Shown: positions 18,416-29,800 of the stretch, one piece after another | Layout of the letters: each line of letters opens with the position of its first letter | How positions within the stretch are numbered: position 1 is the stretch's first letter | The notes under the pieces: generated by a model | Told to the model about the DNA's origin: nothing | Seen by the model: the letters and a program-made list of their open reading frames with translations, nothing else | The model's database searches: none | Program-made: the position numbers and the translations under genes | Source of the DNA: Chitinophaga caeni | Lineage (GTDB): Bacteria > Bacteroidota > Bacteroidia > Chitinophagales > Chitinophagaceae | DNA: 64,000 nt | NCBI RefSeq assembly: GCF_002557795.1 | Contig: NZ_CP023777.1 | Location: 4,411,001 to 4,475,000 of the forward strand | Direction: 5' to 3'

Positions 18416-20140
18416 GTGAAGGGCATCATAAAATTTATTGTCTTATCGTGTATTTTACTTTTTTTTGCTTTTTATTTTAGAAATCAACAAATCTGTATGT
18501 CTTCTATTGGGATGAACATCGCCCGGGGTTCACTGGGAATGTTATTTTTAGTAGCTGTATGTTATATTCTTAGTAACAATCGCAAGGCAATTGACTGGAA
18601 GCTAGTAATCATGGGACTTTTTGCCCAGGTGATGTTTGCCCTCGGCGTATTAAATACGCAGTTTAACGGGCAACCGGTTTTCTGGCTGATTTTTGGTCTA
18701 GCCCTAGCGTATATTATAGTGAACAGGGTTATCAAGAACCGAAAAAGCGGGCTGAAAATGGTGCTGCGGCCATTAGATTCACTGCTGGCAATCGGGGCTT
18801 TGGTCACCTTCTTCTTCCTCGGCATCCGCAGCCAGGAATATTCTTACAATAGCTTGGCATTAACCGGGGGGCTTATCATCCCGTTAGTATTATTAACCCA
18901 ACTGGGCAAGAGAAACCTGGAGATGACGAAATGGGCTATAATTGCAGCCTGTTCATTACTCACGATCTCCGTATATGCTAACTGGTGCGACCATGCCGTA
19001 TTTAGGAATGTTTTATCATCCTGCTCAGATGTATTCGTAGATCTAATCTCAATAAGTCACAAGGGAACTGAATTTATCTTTGGTGAGCTGGCCAATGCAG
19101 AAGGCAGTTGGGCCTATATATTCGGGGTACAAGTATTACCGAATATCATCTTCTTCGCCGCATTATCTTCAGTTTTATACTACTTAGGCATCCTGCAAAA
19201 AATTGTCTTCGTTTTTGCATATGTACTTAATAAGCTAAATATTTCCGGGGCAGAAAGTGTTTCCACCGCGGCAAATATATTTTTAGGACAAACAGAAGCG
19301 CCGCTAATGATCCGTCCCTACCTGGAAAAGATGACCCGTTCGGAAATACTCTGCATCATGGTAGGCGGCATGGCTAATACTGCCGGGAGCGTATTGGCCG
19401 CATATGTAAATATGCTCGGTGGTAACGACCCGGTGCAGCAAAAATTCTTCGCTTTGCACATGTTAAGCCAATCTATCATGAGCGCCCCGGCAGCGATCGT
19501 TTGTTCGAAGCTTCTTTTCCCGCAAACGAACGGGCAACTTATTTCAAAAGACTTGATGATTCCGAAGGAGAAACTAGGAGACAACTTCCTCGATGCCTTA
19601 TCGATCGGTACTACGGATGGATTAAAACTGGCTGTAAACGTAGGCGCCATGCTGATCGTATTTACCGCCTTAATGTGGTTAGCGAATGCCCTGCTTGGTT
19701 GGGTTGGCAATATCGCCCATATCAATGGAGAAATAGCAAGTTTAACCGGCGGTAGGTATGAAAAATTATCCTTACAAATGATTTTGGGCTATGTCTTTGC
19801 CCCGGTCGCCTGGCTAATTGGGGTCGCTCAACAGGATATGTTGGCCATTGGTCAATTATTAGGTGAAAAAACGATTTTAAATGAATTTGTGGCGTATATT
19901 TCGTTGGGACAAATGAAGGCAAATAATGTCATCCAGGAACCCAAATCAATCTTGATAGCCACTTATGCGCTATCGGGATTTGCCAACTTTGCATCCATCG
20001 GCATCCAGATTGGCGGTATCAGTCAACTAGCCCCCAACCAACGTAAAAACTTGACGGAGCTAGGCATCAAAGCCTTGATTGGCGGCACTATTGCCTGTTT
20101 AATGTGCGCTTGTATCGCGGGGGCTTTATTCGATCATTAA
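18416..20140 (+). CDS. concentrative nucleoside transporter (CNT/NupC family)
   Basis: A 574-residue inner-membrane symporter that takes up nucleosides with H+ or Na+. The transport core is in the C-terminal two-thirds, with the CNT signature GQTEAP at residues 291-296 and a second re-entrant motif near SGFANFASIGIQIGG. The N-terminal third adds several helices beyond the E. coli NupC length. The first codon is GTG; the next in-frame ATG lies about 29 codons in and would remove the first helix. It has its own terminator-isolated unit. It could supply the nucleoside phosphorylase at 180-1058. Confidence 0.9.
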   Translation: MKGIIKFIVLSCILLFFAFYFRNQQICMSSIGMNIARGSLGMLFLVAVCYILSNNRKAIDWKLVIMGLFAQVMFALGVLNTQFNGQPVFWLIFGLALAYIIVNRVIKNRKSGLKMVLRPLDSLLAIGALVTFFFLGIRSQEYSYNSLALTGGLIIPLVLLTQLGKRNLEMTKWAIIAACSLLTISVYANWCDHAVFRNVLSSCSDVFVDLISISHKGTEFIFGELANAEGSWAYIFGVQVLPNIIFFAALSSVLYYLGILQKIVFVFAYVLNKLNISGAESVSTAANIFLGQTEAPLMIRPYLEKMTRSEILCIMVGGMANTAGSVLAAYVNMLGGNDPVQQKFFALHMLSQSIMSAPAAIVCSKLLFPQTNGQLISKDLMIPKEKLGDNFLDALSIGTTDGLKLAVNVGAMLIVFTALMWLANALLGWVGNIAHINGEIASLTGGRYEKLSLQMILGYVFAPVAWLIGVAQQDMLAIGQLLGEKTILNEFVAYISLGQMKANNVIQEPKSILIATYALSGFANFASIGIQIGGISQLAPNQRKNLTELGIKALIGGTIACLMCACIAGALFDH

Positions 20141-20188
20141 GCTGGGCAACCGTAAAATTTTGAGAAATGTGAGTAGGGAAATGATCTA

Positions 20189-22360
20189 TTGATTATAAAA
20201 AGTGTTATATATAAAAAATCTAATTACTTGCGTTTCATCAACATCCTATTTATTTGCTGCACCGCATGCTCCCTGTCCTTATCAGCACAGCGGAAATGTG
20301 GTACCGCCGAAGACTTGGAACGACAATTCCAAGCACGCCCGAGCCTTAAAATCGCGTTTGACAAGCAAGAACTAGCCATTCAAAAACAACTAGCACAAAT
20401 TAAGTTGCTAAAAGCAAATGGCAAATCTCCCGTGGTTACTATCCCCGTTGTAGTACATATCGTATTGCCCAACCCGGCACTGGTAACCGATGCTCAAGTT
20501 TACTCTCAAATAGAACAATTAAATAAAGATTATAGCGCCACCAATGCGGATATTTCAAAAGTACCCACGGTTTGGCAACCTATTATTGGCGATATCGGCC
20601 TGCAATTCTGCCTCGCTCAAAGAACACCGGAAGACGCCCCCACCACGGGCATTACCCGTACCGTGACAAGCGCAACAGGCTTCTCGATCAACGATGCAGC
20701 CTCTGCCGTGAAACACGGTGCCACCGGCGGAACCGAAGCATGGAATACAGAAAATTATCTCAATATTTGGGTTTGTCAATTGCGGGATGATTACCTCGGT
20801 GTAGCCACACCACCCGGCGGCTTCTATCCCGATGATGAGCAAGGGGTGGTAATTACCTATAGCGGTTTCGGAAATACCGGCTCGGCAGCGGCGCCTTATA
20901 ACTTGGGCAGAACCACGACCCACGAAATCGGGCATTTCTTCTCGCTGAGGCATACCTGGGGAGACGATAACGGCGCCTGCACTACCGATGACGGCGTTAA
21001 TGACACCCCGTTGCAAGGGGCCGAAAATTACGGCTGCCCCACTTTTCCTTTAACAGATAATTGTAGCCCAACCGCGCCCGGTGTCATGTTTATGAATTAC
21101 ATGGACTATGTTAATGATGCCTGCATGTACCTTTTTACCGCGGGTCAAAGCGACAGGATGAGGATTGCATTAGATGGGGAAAGGGCCTCGTTGAAAACAT
21201 CTAACGGTTGTATTCCCGTTAATTTACAAGCTAACGATGCTGCTATCACGGCAATAAAACAGCCTCCCGTAAGCATTTGCGGCCCCACAAGTAGCCCGCT
21301 TGTAACATTAACCAACAAGGGAACCCTCAACCTTACATCTGCAATAATTCGCTACAGGATTAATGGAGGAACGGAAATATCTCAAGAATGGACAGGCAAC
21401 CTTTCCAGTTTCCAATCGACCGATATCACCTTAGCATCTTTCAACGTGCAACCGGGAACACATCTTATAACGGCATACCCTGCTTCGGTTAACGGTGGAA
21501 ATGATGAAAACCATGCCAACGATACCAGCAATCTGAGCTTCGTGTACCACGGCATTACGACATTCCCATTAAATGAAGGTTTCGAAGGCAATTTTCCCCC
21601 GACAGACTGGACAATCGTAAATCCCGATAAAAGTTACACTTGGCAACTGGCCAATGTTGGGAACAACAGCAATCAATCCGTCATGATTCAAAACTATTTA
21701 TATAATAAGAATGATGAACCGGACGATTTATTAAGCCCAGTATTCGATGGAAACAACACGGATAGTATTTTCGTCGTGTTTGATATTGCTGCCGCTGTCA
21801 CCACTTCCCTGAATGTTAGCAATAATCCTTGGGATACTTTAAGTTTATGGATCACTACAGATTGCGGGCAAACCTTTATCCCGACCGGGTATAAGAAATG
21901 GGGACCCAACCTGGTTACCCGCAAAACAGCTTCGGGAAGTAATTTTGTACCTACAGCCTCAGATTGGCGTACCGATACCGTTGATCTAACACCTTATACT
22001 AGGAATACGCAATTCCGCCTGGTATTTAGGAATACAACGAACTACGAGAATAATATTTACCTGGATAATATCAATATCTTCACGAAGGAGGTCAACCCCT
22101 ACTTGAAGGAAAAAGGTATCTTATTGATTCCTAATCCTTTCCGGCAAATGTTTGACATTGTCTTCTATGAAATTCCGGAAAACTTAGAAAACGTGGCAGT
22201 TTACGATGTGGCCGGGAGGCAAATTATGTTGAAATCAGCGGGTGATTTAGTGAATAATAAAATAACTTTTGATTTGGTAAATGCTCCAAATGGCCTTTAC
22301 TTTGTAAAGTTGTTTTACACGAATAAGGTGACGACATATAAATTAGTGAAAGTACAATGA
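20189..22360 (+). CDS. secreted M43-type zinc metalloprotease with T9SS sorting domain
   Basis: A 723-residue exported protease. A signal peptide ends near SLSAQ (residue 34). The pappalysin-type catalytic domain carries H245-E-x2-H249-x5-H255 and a Met-turn in MNYMDY near residue 302. A middle beta-rich region (about 340-630) may bind substrate. The last 80 residues, from IPNPF to YKLVKVQ, match a type A C-terminal domain for type IX secretion. No ATG gives the signal peptide, so translation most likely starts at TTG 20189. The stop overlaps the mqnE start (ATGA). Confidence 0.9.
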   Translation: MIIKSVIYKKSNYLRFINILFICCTACSLSLSAQRKCGTAEDLERQFQARPSLKIAFDKQELAIQKQLAQIKLLKANGKSPVVTIPVVVHIVLPNPALVTDAQVYSQIEQLNKDYSATNADISKVPTVWQPIIGDIGLQFCLAQRTPEDAPTTGITRTVTSATGFSINDAASAVKHGATGGTEAWNTENYLNIWVCQLRDDYLGVATPPGGFYPDDEQGVVITYSGFGNTGSAAAPYNLGRTTTHEIGHFFSLRHTWGDDNGACTTDDGVNDTPLQGAENYGCPTFPLTDNCSPTAPGVMFMNYMDYVNDACMYLFTAGQSDRMRIALDGERASLKTSNGCIPVNLQANDAAITAIKQPPVSICGPTSSPLVTLTNKGTLNLTSAIIRYRINGGTEISQEWTGNLSSFQSTDITLASFNVQPGTHLITAYPASVNGGNDENHANDTSNLSFVYHGITTFPLNEGFEGNFPPTDWTIVNPDKSYTWQLANVGNNSNQSVMIQNYLYNKNDEPDDLLSPVFDGNNTDSIFVVFDIAAAVTTSLNVSNNPWDTLSLWITTDCGQTFIPTGYKKWGPNLVTRKTASGSNFVPTASDWRTDTVDLTPYTRNTQFRLVFRNTTNYENNIYLDNINIFTKEVNPYLKEKGILLIPNPFRQMFDIVFYEIPENLENVAVYDVAGRQIMLKSAGDLVNNKITFDLVNAPNGLYFVKLFYTNKVTTYKLVKVQ

Positions 22361-23547
22361 TAACAACGATCGACTCGCAACGCTCCCTGGAAGTAATTTT
22401 ACAGGAACCAGACCTGGACCCGGAATTGAAAGTTATAGCCGACAAAGTACTCCGTCAAGAACGGCTCACACCAGCAGATGGAATTACTTTATTTGAAAAA
22501 GGTCCGCTCGGCTATGTTGGCGCTTTAGCCAATCATGTACGAGAGCGAATGCATGGCGATAAAACTTATTTCAACAGGAATTTTCATATCGAGCCAACAA
22601 ACGTTTGCATATTTACCTGCAAATTCTGTTCGTACTCCAGGCTTTATAAAAACCGTGAAGAAGGTTGGGAATTAAGCATTGACGAGATGCTGGATATCGT
22701 GAAAAAATACGATAATCAACCGGTGACGGAAGTGCATATCGTGGGTGGCGTTCACCCCAAGATGAACCTTGATTTCTTCTGTGAATTGATCGAAAAAATT
22801 AAGGCGCACCGTCCGGACTTACATATCAAGGGATTTACTGCCGTGGAACTGGATTACATGTTCCGCAAAGCGAAATTGACAGTGGATGAAGGTATGCAAA
22901 AATTGAAAGATGCCGGTTTGCAATCCATGCCGGGCGGCGGTGCAGAGATATTTGATGCCGCGATCCGTGCACAAATATGCCATGACAAAGTAGATGCAGA
23001 AGGTTGGTTGAATATTCATAAAACGGCCCATTTAAAGGGTATGACCACCAATGCCACCATGCTGTACGGCCATATTGAAAATTACGAACACAGGGTAGAC
23101 CATATGGAGCGTTTACGTCAACTCCAAGACGAGACGAAAGGATTCAATACCTTCATTCCCTTAAAATTCCGTAATAAAGACAACGATATGGAAAATGTAG
23201 CGGAGTCATCTATGATTGAAGACTTGCGCTTATATTCCATCGCGAGGTTGTACATGGATAATTTCCCCCACTTGAAAGCATATTGGCCGATGCTCGGCAG
23301 AAGTACCGCCCAGCTAACTTTATCTTTCGGTGTAAATGATCTGGATGGCACCATCGATGATACTACCAAGATCTATTCCATGGCCGGAGCCGAAGAACAA
23401 AGGCCCTCGCTCAGCACGGCACAATTGGCCATGCTGATCCGCCAAGCAGGAAGGAAACCCGTGGAAAGGGATACCGTTTACAATGAAATAAAAGATTATT
23501 CCAACGTAGAATTTACCGACGAAGAATTACTGGGTTCCGAGAAGTAA
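22357..23547 (+). CDS. mqnE: aminofutalosine synthase, radical SAM
   Basis: MqnE joins 3-enolpyruvylbenzoate-type substrate and SAM to form aminofutalosine in the futalosine route to menaquinone. The 396-residue protein has the radical SAM cluster motif C84-x3-C88-x2-C91 and the MqnE-typical MPGGGAEIFD near residue 190, which separates it from MqnC. The start codon overlaps the stop of the upstream protease gene by 4 nt, so the two are translationally coupled despite unrelated functions. An intrinsic terminator follows. Other mqn genes are not in the window. Confidence 0.93.
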   Translation: MITTIDSQRSLEVILQEPDLDPELKVIADKVLRQERLTPADGITLFEKGPLGYVGALANHVRERMHGDKTYFNRNFHIEPTNVCIFTCKFCSYSRLYKNREEGWELSIDEMLDIVKKYDNQPVTEVHIVGGVHPKMNLDFFCELIEKIKAHRPDLHIKGFTAVELDYMFRKAKLTVDEGMQKLKDAGLQSMPGGGAEIFDAAIRAQICHDKVDAEGWLNIHKTAHLKGMTTNATMLYGHIENYEHRVDHMERLRQLQDETKGFNTFIPLKFRNKDNDMENVAESSMIEDLRLYSIARLYMDNFPHLKAYWPMLGRSTAQLTLSFGVNDLDGTIDDTTKIYSMAGAEEQRPSLSTAQLAMLIRQAGRKPVERDTVYNEIKDYSNVEFTDEELLGSEK

Positions 23548-23574
23548 TAAAATACTAGATATAATTTTTATGGT

Positions 23575-23605
23575 TAGCCGGGAATCTTACCCGGCTATCT
23601 TATTT
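23575..23605 (+). terminator. intrinsic terminator of mqnE
   Basis: Stem TAGCCGGG/CCCGGCTA (23575-23582 with 23590-23597) with a seven-base loop, followed by a T-rich TCTTATTT. Confidence 0.75.
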
Positions 23606-23717
23606 GTAGCACTCCTACTTAAATTCGTATATTCATTAACGTTACATTTTAAATAATTATAAATATTTGTGATATAGCATTTTTTGCTACCTTCATATTC
23701 ATAAAAACGATTTTGCG

Positions 23718-24263
23718 ATGACAATCATCCCGAAAATATTAGTAACACTTAGTGTTATATCATATTTGATGGCATGCAATAATAACCGACCGGCTGAAAA
23801 AAACAATCACCAAGGCAATCCAACGGTAACAGAAGACAATGGGCCGCAGTTCAGGAAAGACGGCGATCTTTGGTTTATTCAAAAAGAATCCAATGATACT
23901 TTGCGCCACATTGATATCGAACTTGCTATTACCGACCAGGAACGTGCTAAAGGACTGATGTACCGTAAATCGATGCCGGAACAACAAGGCATGCTGTTTA
24001 TATTCAACGAAGAACAAGAACAGTCCTTCTGGATGAAGAATACTTATATTTCATTGGATATATTGTATATCAACAAGGATAAGGAAATAGTTTCCATTCA
24101 AAAGTACGCGACACCGCTTTCCGAGGATGGGCTTCCGTCTTATAAACCTGCCATGTACGTAGTAGAAGTTGTTGGCGGATTTTGTGATAAGTATCATATT
24201 ACCTACGGTGACCGGGTAGCCTTTAAAGCCGGCAAACAACTACCTGAATCACGGATTTATTAA
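23718..24263 (+). CDS. DUF192 lipoprotein
   Basis: A 181-residue lipoprotein with signal sequence and lipobox LMAC (C20), a polar linker, then a DUF192 domain from about residue 55. The typical segment RAKGLMYRKSMPEQQGMLFIF and SFWMKNTYISLDILYI are recognisable. DUF192 proteins are small periplasmic or extracellular beta proteins without a settled function. A near-consensus promoter TTTG (23666-23669), 18 nt, TACCTTCA (23688-23695) precedes it. It is convergent with the cytochrome gene, with a shared terminator between. Confidence 0.85.
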   Translation: MTIIPKILVTLSVISYLMACNNNRPAEKNNHQGNPTVTEDNGPQFRKDGDLWFIQKESNDTLRHIDIELAITDQERAKGLMYRKSMPEQQGMLFIFNEEQEQSFWMKNTYISLDILYINKDKEIVSIQKYATPLSEDGLPSYKPAMYVVEVVGGFCDKYHITYGDRVAFKAGKQLPESRIY

Positions 24264-24361
24264 TGATTACATGATTTCACGGATGATAATGTAAGATTGT
24301 AAGATTGAATGATTTTTGTTGAATGGGGCTAACTTGATTCCACTAACCGGAATTTTAAATA

Positions 24362-24400
24362 AAAAATGAAGTGGCGATTGCATATGGCCACTTCATTTTT
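24362..24400. terminator. bidirectional intrinsic terminator
   Basis: Perfect 14-pair inverted repeat AAAAATGAAGTGGC/GCCACTTCATTTTT with an 11-base loop. It ends in T on both strands, between the convergent DUF192 and cytochrome genes. Confidence 0.85.
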
Positions 24401-24483
24401 CAAGATATTTTGAGGGTTTCCAGGTTCCGGTGCACAAATTGGGCTTTGGAACAAAAGCGCTGATTTCTAAGATGGATTAAATT

Positions 24484-26778
24484 CTATTTTAATTCGGCGC
24501 TTGTAAAAGCCTTATCTCTTCCTGCTTCAGCAGCTCGCACCGCTTTGATATCTACTAATTGGATTTCCGGCGCATTATTTTTCCACGATTGACGGATAAA
24601 ACTTAACAAGGATGCAATATCCTTATCTGAAAACTCATCGCTATTGCCAATACCGGGCATGTCGCCGTTAATTTCAGGAGATTCGTAGGTTTTCCCGGCT
24701 ACGTGAACCGGGCCCGTTAGTCCGAATAATACGATGCGGATCAGGTGTTCTTTATTGCCGTTCACCCATTCTGATCCGTTTAATGGCGGGGCAAGGGATT
24801 TTACACCTTCGCCGTTATTCCCGTGGCATGTTTTGCAATAAGTATCATAAATTTTGTAACCAGCGGGGAATTGTTTTCTTAATGCCGCGAGCTTCGACTC
24901 ATCTTCTTGGACAATTTTTTCATCGATCACCTGTTGTAAACGGCGGTGGATAAGCAAAGATGTATCTTTCACTTCCCTGTTCACTACTTGTTGGAAGGCA
25001 ATTTCATCTTGATACATGGAAGCGATTAGCCCATCTACAACGAATTTATCCCGGGGATAGTGTTGCAATGCATACTGTACAAGCCCATTGGCAAAGCCAG
25101 GATCCTTTTTCTTAAACTCGTAAATGCTCAATGCCACCGCCGGCGCCAGGTCCGGGTATGTGATCCACCTATTTATAGAATCACGGATAGCTAGTTTAGA
25201 ATGCGTGCTATATAAATTAGTAGACATCGCAATAATTTGCATTTTTCCTAATAATGTTTGAAGGTGTGCGCTGGTAACATTCTCCCAGGTCAACACCCCT
25301 AAACCTTCCAATGTATACAAAAGGCGTAACTTAGTATTTTCCTGCAATTCCGCGTTCTTTAGGTACTCCACTATAACAGGCGCGGCCTTTTTTAACTGGT
25401 GATCTACGATCCACTGCTGCGCATGTACTTGTTCCCAATTATTTCCCGACGAAAGCCATTTACAGAGTAATTGGATATTATCGTATGGAAAAGAAGGCGG
25501 TTCAAAACGCCATTTTTTGCCGGTAACCCGGTAAATCCTACCGCAATTCAACGGCGTTTCCAGGTCGCGGGATTTAATTTCTTTTTTTAAGTAATCCGTT
25601 AAGTAGGTTTTGTGCTGGATGACGCCGCGGTACATGTCTAATATCAGCAAGCTACCATCGTAAGTACTCATGATATTCACAGGGCGGAAGCGCTCATCGG
25701 TACTGGCAATAAATTCTACACCTTTATGCGCTTGCTGACCATTCACTACAAAACCATCATACTGAACCAGGTTTCTTTTAACCACGTTGGCAGCGGGCTC
25801 AGCTACGAAAACATTTCCAAATAAACTATCGCCAAGACGATTATCCCGGTATAAATATGGCCCGCAAGCCGCCGTAAGGTTGACTAACCTAAGCTTATCA
25901 TCCAAGATACCATCTTGATATCCCCTGTTTACGCCCGGTGTTGCCCTGGAGGGATACACGCTATTATCAGCCACGATACGTTCATTATACCCTGCTACAT
26001 TCGACTGGTAAACAGGGTGATTGCCTAATGAAGCCGGGAAATAATCACCCAGCACATTATCTGAATTCGTATTATAGAACAGGCGCCCGAAAGCATCTTC
26101 CGTAATTCCCCATTGCCCGCGGAAGCGCGTTGTTTCGATCAGCCACTTTCCATCTTTATAGCGGTAACGCTTATCAGACTTGGCATTATAAATCCAATTG
26201 TCCAATCCACGTAGCAAGCCATTAGGTTGATGCTCAACGTTACCACCATCCGCAAAGTTGGGATCAACTAACGTTTTCTTACCGGGATGGTCATTTAAAT
26301 TTTCAACGAACCATAAATTCGGTGGCTCCGCTATAAGTACCCCTCCATTTACCAAGCATACCGCTCTCGGTAAAACCAGCGAGTCCATAAATACCTTGCG
26401 TGAATCATAGCTGCCGTTATGATCCGTATCTTCCAAGATCACCAGTTTACCATTTTTCATTTCTTCACCATCACCGTTTATGTCAGGCATATAACCCGTC
26501 ATCTCCACGAGCCACAAGCGGCCCTTCTCATCCTCCGTGGCAGCTACAGGAACAAATACCGTAGGCTCCGAAGCAGCGAGCGATATTTCCAGCTTTTCAG
26601 ACAGGGACGGATCTAACTGTAATGTTTTCAATGCCTCCCCTGTCTTGTAAACAGGAGATTGCGCAAATTCCTTCCTGGCTTCCAATGAATCTTGTTCCGG
26701 ATTTTTCTGTCCCGGTTGGCAAGCCGCAATAGCAAAAGCTGAAAATATCCAAACGGGGGCGATCTTTAATTTCATCAT
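24484..26778 (-). CDS. c-type cytochrome lipoprotein with PQQ-dehydrogenase-like beta-propeller
   Basis: A 764-residue periplasmic lipoprotein with lipobox AIAAC (C20). A large N-terminal beta-propeller domain of the membrane-bound dehydrogenase type covers about residues 45-420. A helical repeat-like middle (about 430-620) and a single haem c domain with CKTCH near residues 647-651 follow. The domain order matches proteins common in Bacteroidota and Planctomycetes named for a PVC-type haem-binding domain. A sugar or polyol substrate is plausible but not shown. It follows smc on the same strand after a strong terminator. Confidence 0.85.
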   Translation of the reverse strand: MMKLKIAPVWIFSAFAIAACQPGQKNPEQDSLEARKEFAQSPVYKTGEALKTLQLDPSLSEKLEISLAASEPTVFVPVAATEDEKGRLWLVEMTGYMPDINGDGEEMKNGKLVILEDTDHNGSYDSRKVFMDSLVLPRAVCLVNGGVLIAEPPNLWFVENLNDHPGKKTLVDPNFADGGNVEHQPNGLLRGLDNWIYNAKSDKRYRYKDGKWLIETTRFRGQWGITEDAFGRLFYNTNSDNVLGDYFPASLGNHPVYQSNVAGYNERIVADNSVYPSRATPGVNRGYQDGILDDKLRLVNLTAACGPYLYRDNRLGDSLFGNVFVAEPAANVVKRNLVQYDGFVVNGQQAHKGVEFIASTDERFRPVNIMSTYDGSLLILDMYRGVIQHKTYLTDYLKKEIKSRDLETPLNCGRIYRVTGKKWRFEPPSFPYDNIQLLCKWLSSGNNWEQVHAQQWIVDHQLKKAAPVIVEYLKNAELQENTKLRLLYTLEGLGVLTWENVTSAHLQTLLGKMQIIAMSTNLYSTHSKLAIRDSINRWITYPDLAPAVALSIYEFKKKDPGFANGLVQYALQHYPRDKFVVDGLIASMYQDEIAFQQVVNREVKDTSLLIHRRLQQVIDEKIVQEDESKLAALRKQFPAGYKIYDTYCKTCHGNNGEGVKSLAPPLNGSEWVNGNKEHLIRIVLFGLTGPVHVAGKTYESPEINGDMPGIGNSDEFSDKDIASLLSFIRQSWKNNAPEIQLVDIKAVRAAEAGRDKAFTSAELK

Positions 26779-26812
26779 AAGTGTAATGCTGCGAATAAGG
26801 CCGGTAAGCTAT

Positions 26813-26857
26813 AAAAAAAGACAGGGATTAGGAAGCGAACTTCTACTAATCCCTGTC
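26813..26857 (-). terminator. intrinsic terminator of smc
   Basis: Read on the minus strand, a 12-pair stem GACAGGGATTAG/CTAATCCCTGTC with a 14-base loop is followed by seven T. It lies 20 nt past the smc stop. Confidence 0.9.
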
Positions 26858-26877
26858 AGAATATGATGATTGGAATA

Positions 26878-29800
26878 TTAATTCAAGCTACGGAAATCAA
26901 CCGGCACCAATTTACTTACACCCGGCTCCTGCATCGTTACCCCGTAAATTACATCTACGGCAGCCATGGTTTGCTTATTGTGCGTAACGATTATAAACTG
27001 TGAATTATCTGAAAACTTGCGGATCATGTTGGTGAATTTACCCACGTTGGCATCATCCAGCGGTGCATCTACCTCATCCAAAATACAGAAAGGCGCCGGC
27101 TTAATCAGGTAAATGGCAAATAAAAGTGCCGTGGCAGTGAGGGTTTTCTCCCCACCGGATAACTGCGTAATCGCTGCCGGGCGTTTACCTTTAGGTTTCG
27201 CGATAATCTCGATACCCGTATCGGCCAAGTTGGCGGGATCGGATAAGATCATATCGCACTGATCTTCCTCTGTAAACAGCGCCTTGAACACCCGTATAAA
27301 GTTTTCCTTTACCATGTTAAAAGTATCCAGGAACTTCTGGTTCGCGGTAGTTTCTACTTCTTGGATGGTGGCTAGTAACGATTCCTTCGCACTTACCAGG
27401 TCATTTTTTTGTTCCAGGATAAATTCGTAACGCTTTTTCATTTCGGTAAATGCTTCGATCGCCGTAGGGTTGATTTCCCCCATATTTTCCAGGCGTTTTT
27501 TCATTCTTTCCGCGCTACCTTGTAATTCATCCACGGATAATGTGCTGGTCCTTTCTTCATCCAGGATCTCGTCGAGGTTAACCTTAAATTCTACGCTGAG
27601 CCTTTCTTTCATGGAAGCCAACCTCAATTTGAGATCATTGAGCTTATCCTTAGCCGAGTTAAGCTGTTGCTCGATTTGCTCGCGGCTGCGGATTTTATTT
27701 CTAAGGTTGGTCTCTAATTCTTGTAAATGGTTCCTGAAATTATAATACTCTTGATCTTTCTCGTTCAAGGCTTTCTCTTCCTCTTCCTTGCGGCGGAATA
27801 GCTCTACCAAGCCATCTTCGGCATTACCCAATTTATCTTCAGCAGCAGCAATATTGGCCACTGTATCTTCTAATTGTTGTTTATTGCTTTCGATTTGCGC
27901 ATGCAAATCAGATAACTGTTTACGTTTAAATTCCAATTCTTGTTTCAAAGCGCCTACTTTACTTTGTTGGCGTGTATGTTGCAAGTTTTGGTTATTGAAT
28001 TGGATATTCGATTGATTAAACTGTTGTTCCGCCTCTTGCGCTAAGCGTTCCGCTTCCTGGATATTCGTGTTCAAGGCATGCACCTTATCATTCAAGCTAT
28101 CTAGCTCCTCCCGTACCCCCGAAATAGAAGCATGGTTTTGTTCCAGTGACTCTTGCATTTCCGCCAGGCGCTTATCCGCGGATTCCACGAGATGATGGAA
28201 GTTTTCAATACGGTTCTGAAGGCCGAACATCTGGTTATTCAGCTGGTTCAACCGCTCCTTGGCTTGGTTGATATTATTCTCGTTCAACTGGCTATTGTAA
28301 CCAAGCACCTCGTTATGTTTCTCCTGGATTTTCCCGCGAAGCTCTTCAACAACGGCTTCCAACTGTTTAATTTCAGCATCCAGCTTCTCCAGATTTTTGG
28401 CCCTACCGAGCTTCTTCCCTTCAAACAATCCAACCGAACCACCGCTGATGCTGTATTTCCCGCGGTGCATCTTACCCGATTTCTCCAACACTAAAACATC
28501 TTCACCTGGAAATTGGGAATAATCGACTTGCGTAATATCATCAGCAATAAAAACCTTACCCAGCAGGTAACTACCTAAGCCACTATATTTTTCATCGATT
28601 TCAACAACATCCAGCGCCGGGATAGCGCCCGGAGGTGTGAATAGGTTACCACCCTGCTGGTTAAATTGATCCAGTATAAAGAAATTGGCCTTACCCTTTT
28701 TATTAAGATCCAGTAAGTGGATCGCTTGCATCGCCTCATCCACGTTATTCACGACGTAATAATTAAGATAAGGTTCAAGCAAGTTCTCGATACAGGTGCG
28801 AAATTCTTCTTTACAGAAGAAAATATCACTCAATATGGGGGCTTGATTATTCCAATCCGGGTTTTTCTTAAGGAATTTAATACTGTCAGGATATCCTTCT
28901 AGCGAATCAACGAGTGATTTCAGCAGGTCATGTTCGTTCTTTTTGGCATCCAGGGTTCTATTTTGATCCACCAACTGGTCACGGAGCAGCTCTATATCAG
29001 ACTGGGTGGCCAAGATTTTATTTTTGGTTTCATCCTGGAACTGCACCATTCCTTCGAGTTCATCCTTCCTAGTTTCAATGGTATCTTGAAGCCCTTCTTT
29101 TTCCGCATCCAACTGTTCGATCTGTTGCAGGCGGTTCGTTTTCTCCTCTTGGATTTGCTGGATGCTTCTTTGCAAATTCTGCACGGAAGTATCAGCTACC
29201 GCTACTTTTTTCTCAGCTTCAAACTGTTGTCGTTGCCACTGTTGCTGATCCTTACGAAGGTCTTCAAGGGCTAATTTGCGTTGTTCAAACTTTTCCTTCT
29301 TATCATCAACCAAATCCCGCAGTGTTTCCAACTCATCGTTCAGCGATTCGAAAACATCCTGCTCTTCAACGACTTGGGATTCGGTAAAACCAATAGATTC
29401 GGTCAGACCGGTCAATTGTCCTTCCGCGTTATTTAAAAAATCCGAAAGGTTCTTTTCCCTTTCCTTCAGGTAGGTCAACTGTTGTGTAGCTAGGTTCTTA
29501 TCATTCTCCTTGGTACGGATAGTGGCTACCAATTCGTTAAACGATCTTTGCATTGTTTGCAATTCCCTTTCCTTGGCTACGAAATGCAATTTGTCCTCTT
29601 CTACGGCAGCTTCATCCTTGGCGATTTCGGCTTCCAATTGCAATTTCTTATCTGTTTCGGCCTGCTGTTGATCGGAAAGGTCCTTAAAATCGAGGTTAAA
29701 ACCTTCCAATGCAGCCTTGGCCAATTCTATGCTGATATCCTTATATTCCTTCTTTATTTCATAATACTTTTCAGCCTTCCTGGCTTGGCTTTCCAACGTT

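Noticed and set aside
24264..24361. Short direct repeats (GTAAGATT) after the DUF192 gene
   Set aside because: Only two adjacent imperfect copies in AT-rich spacer; low complexity rather than a functional repeat.
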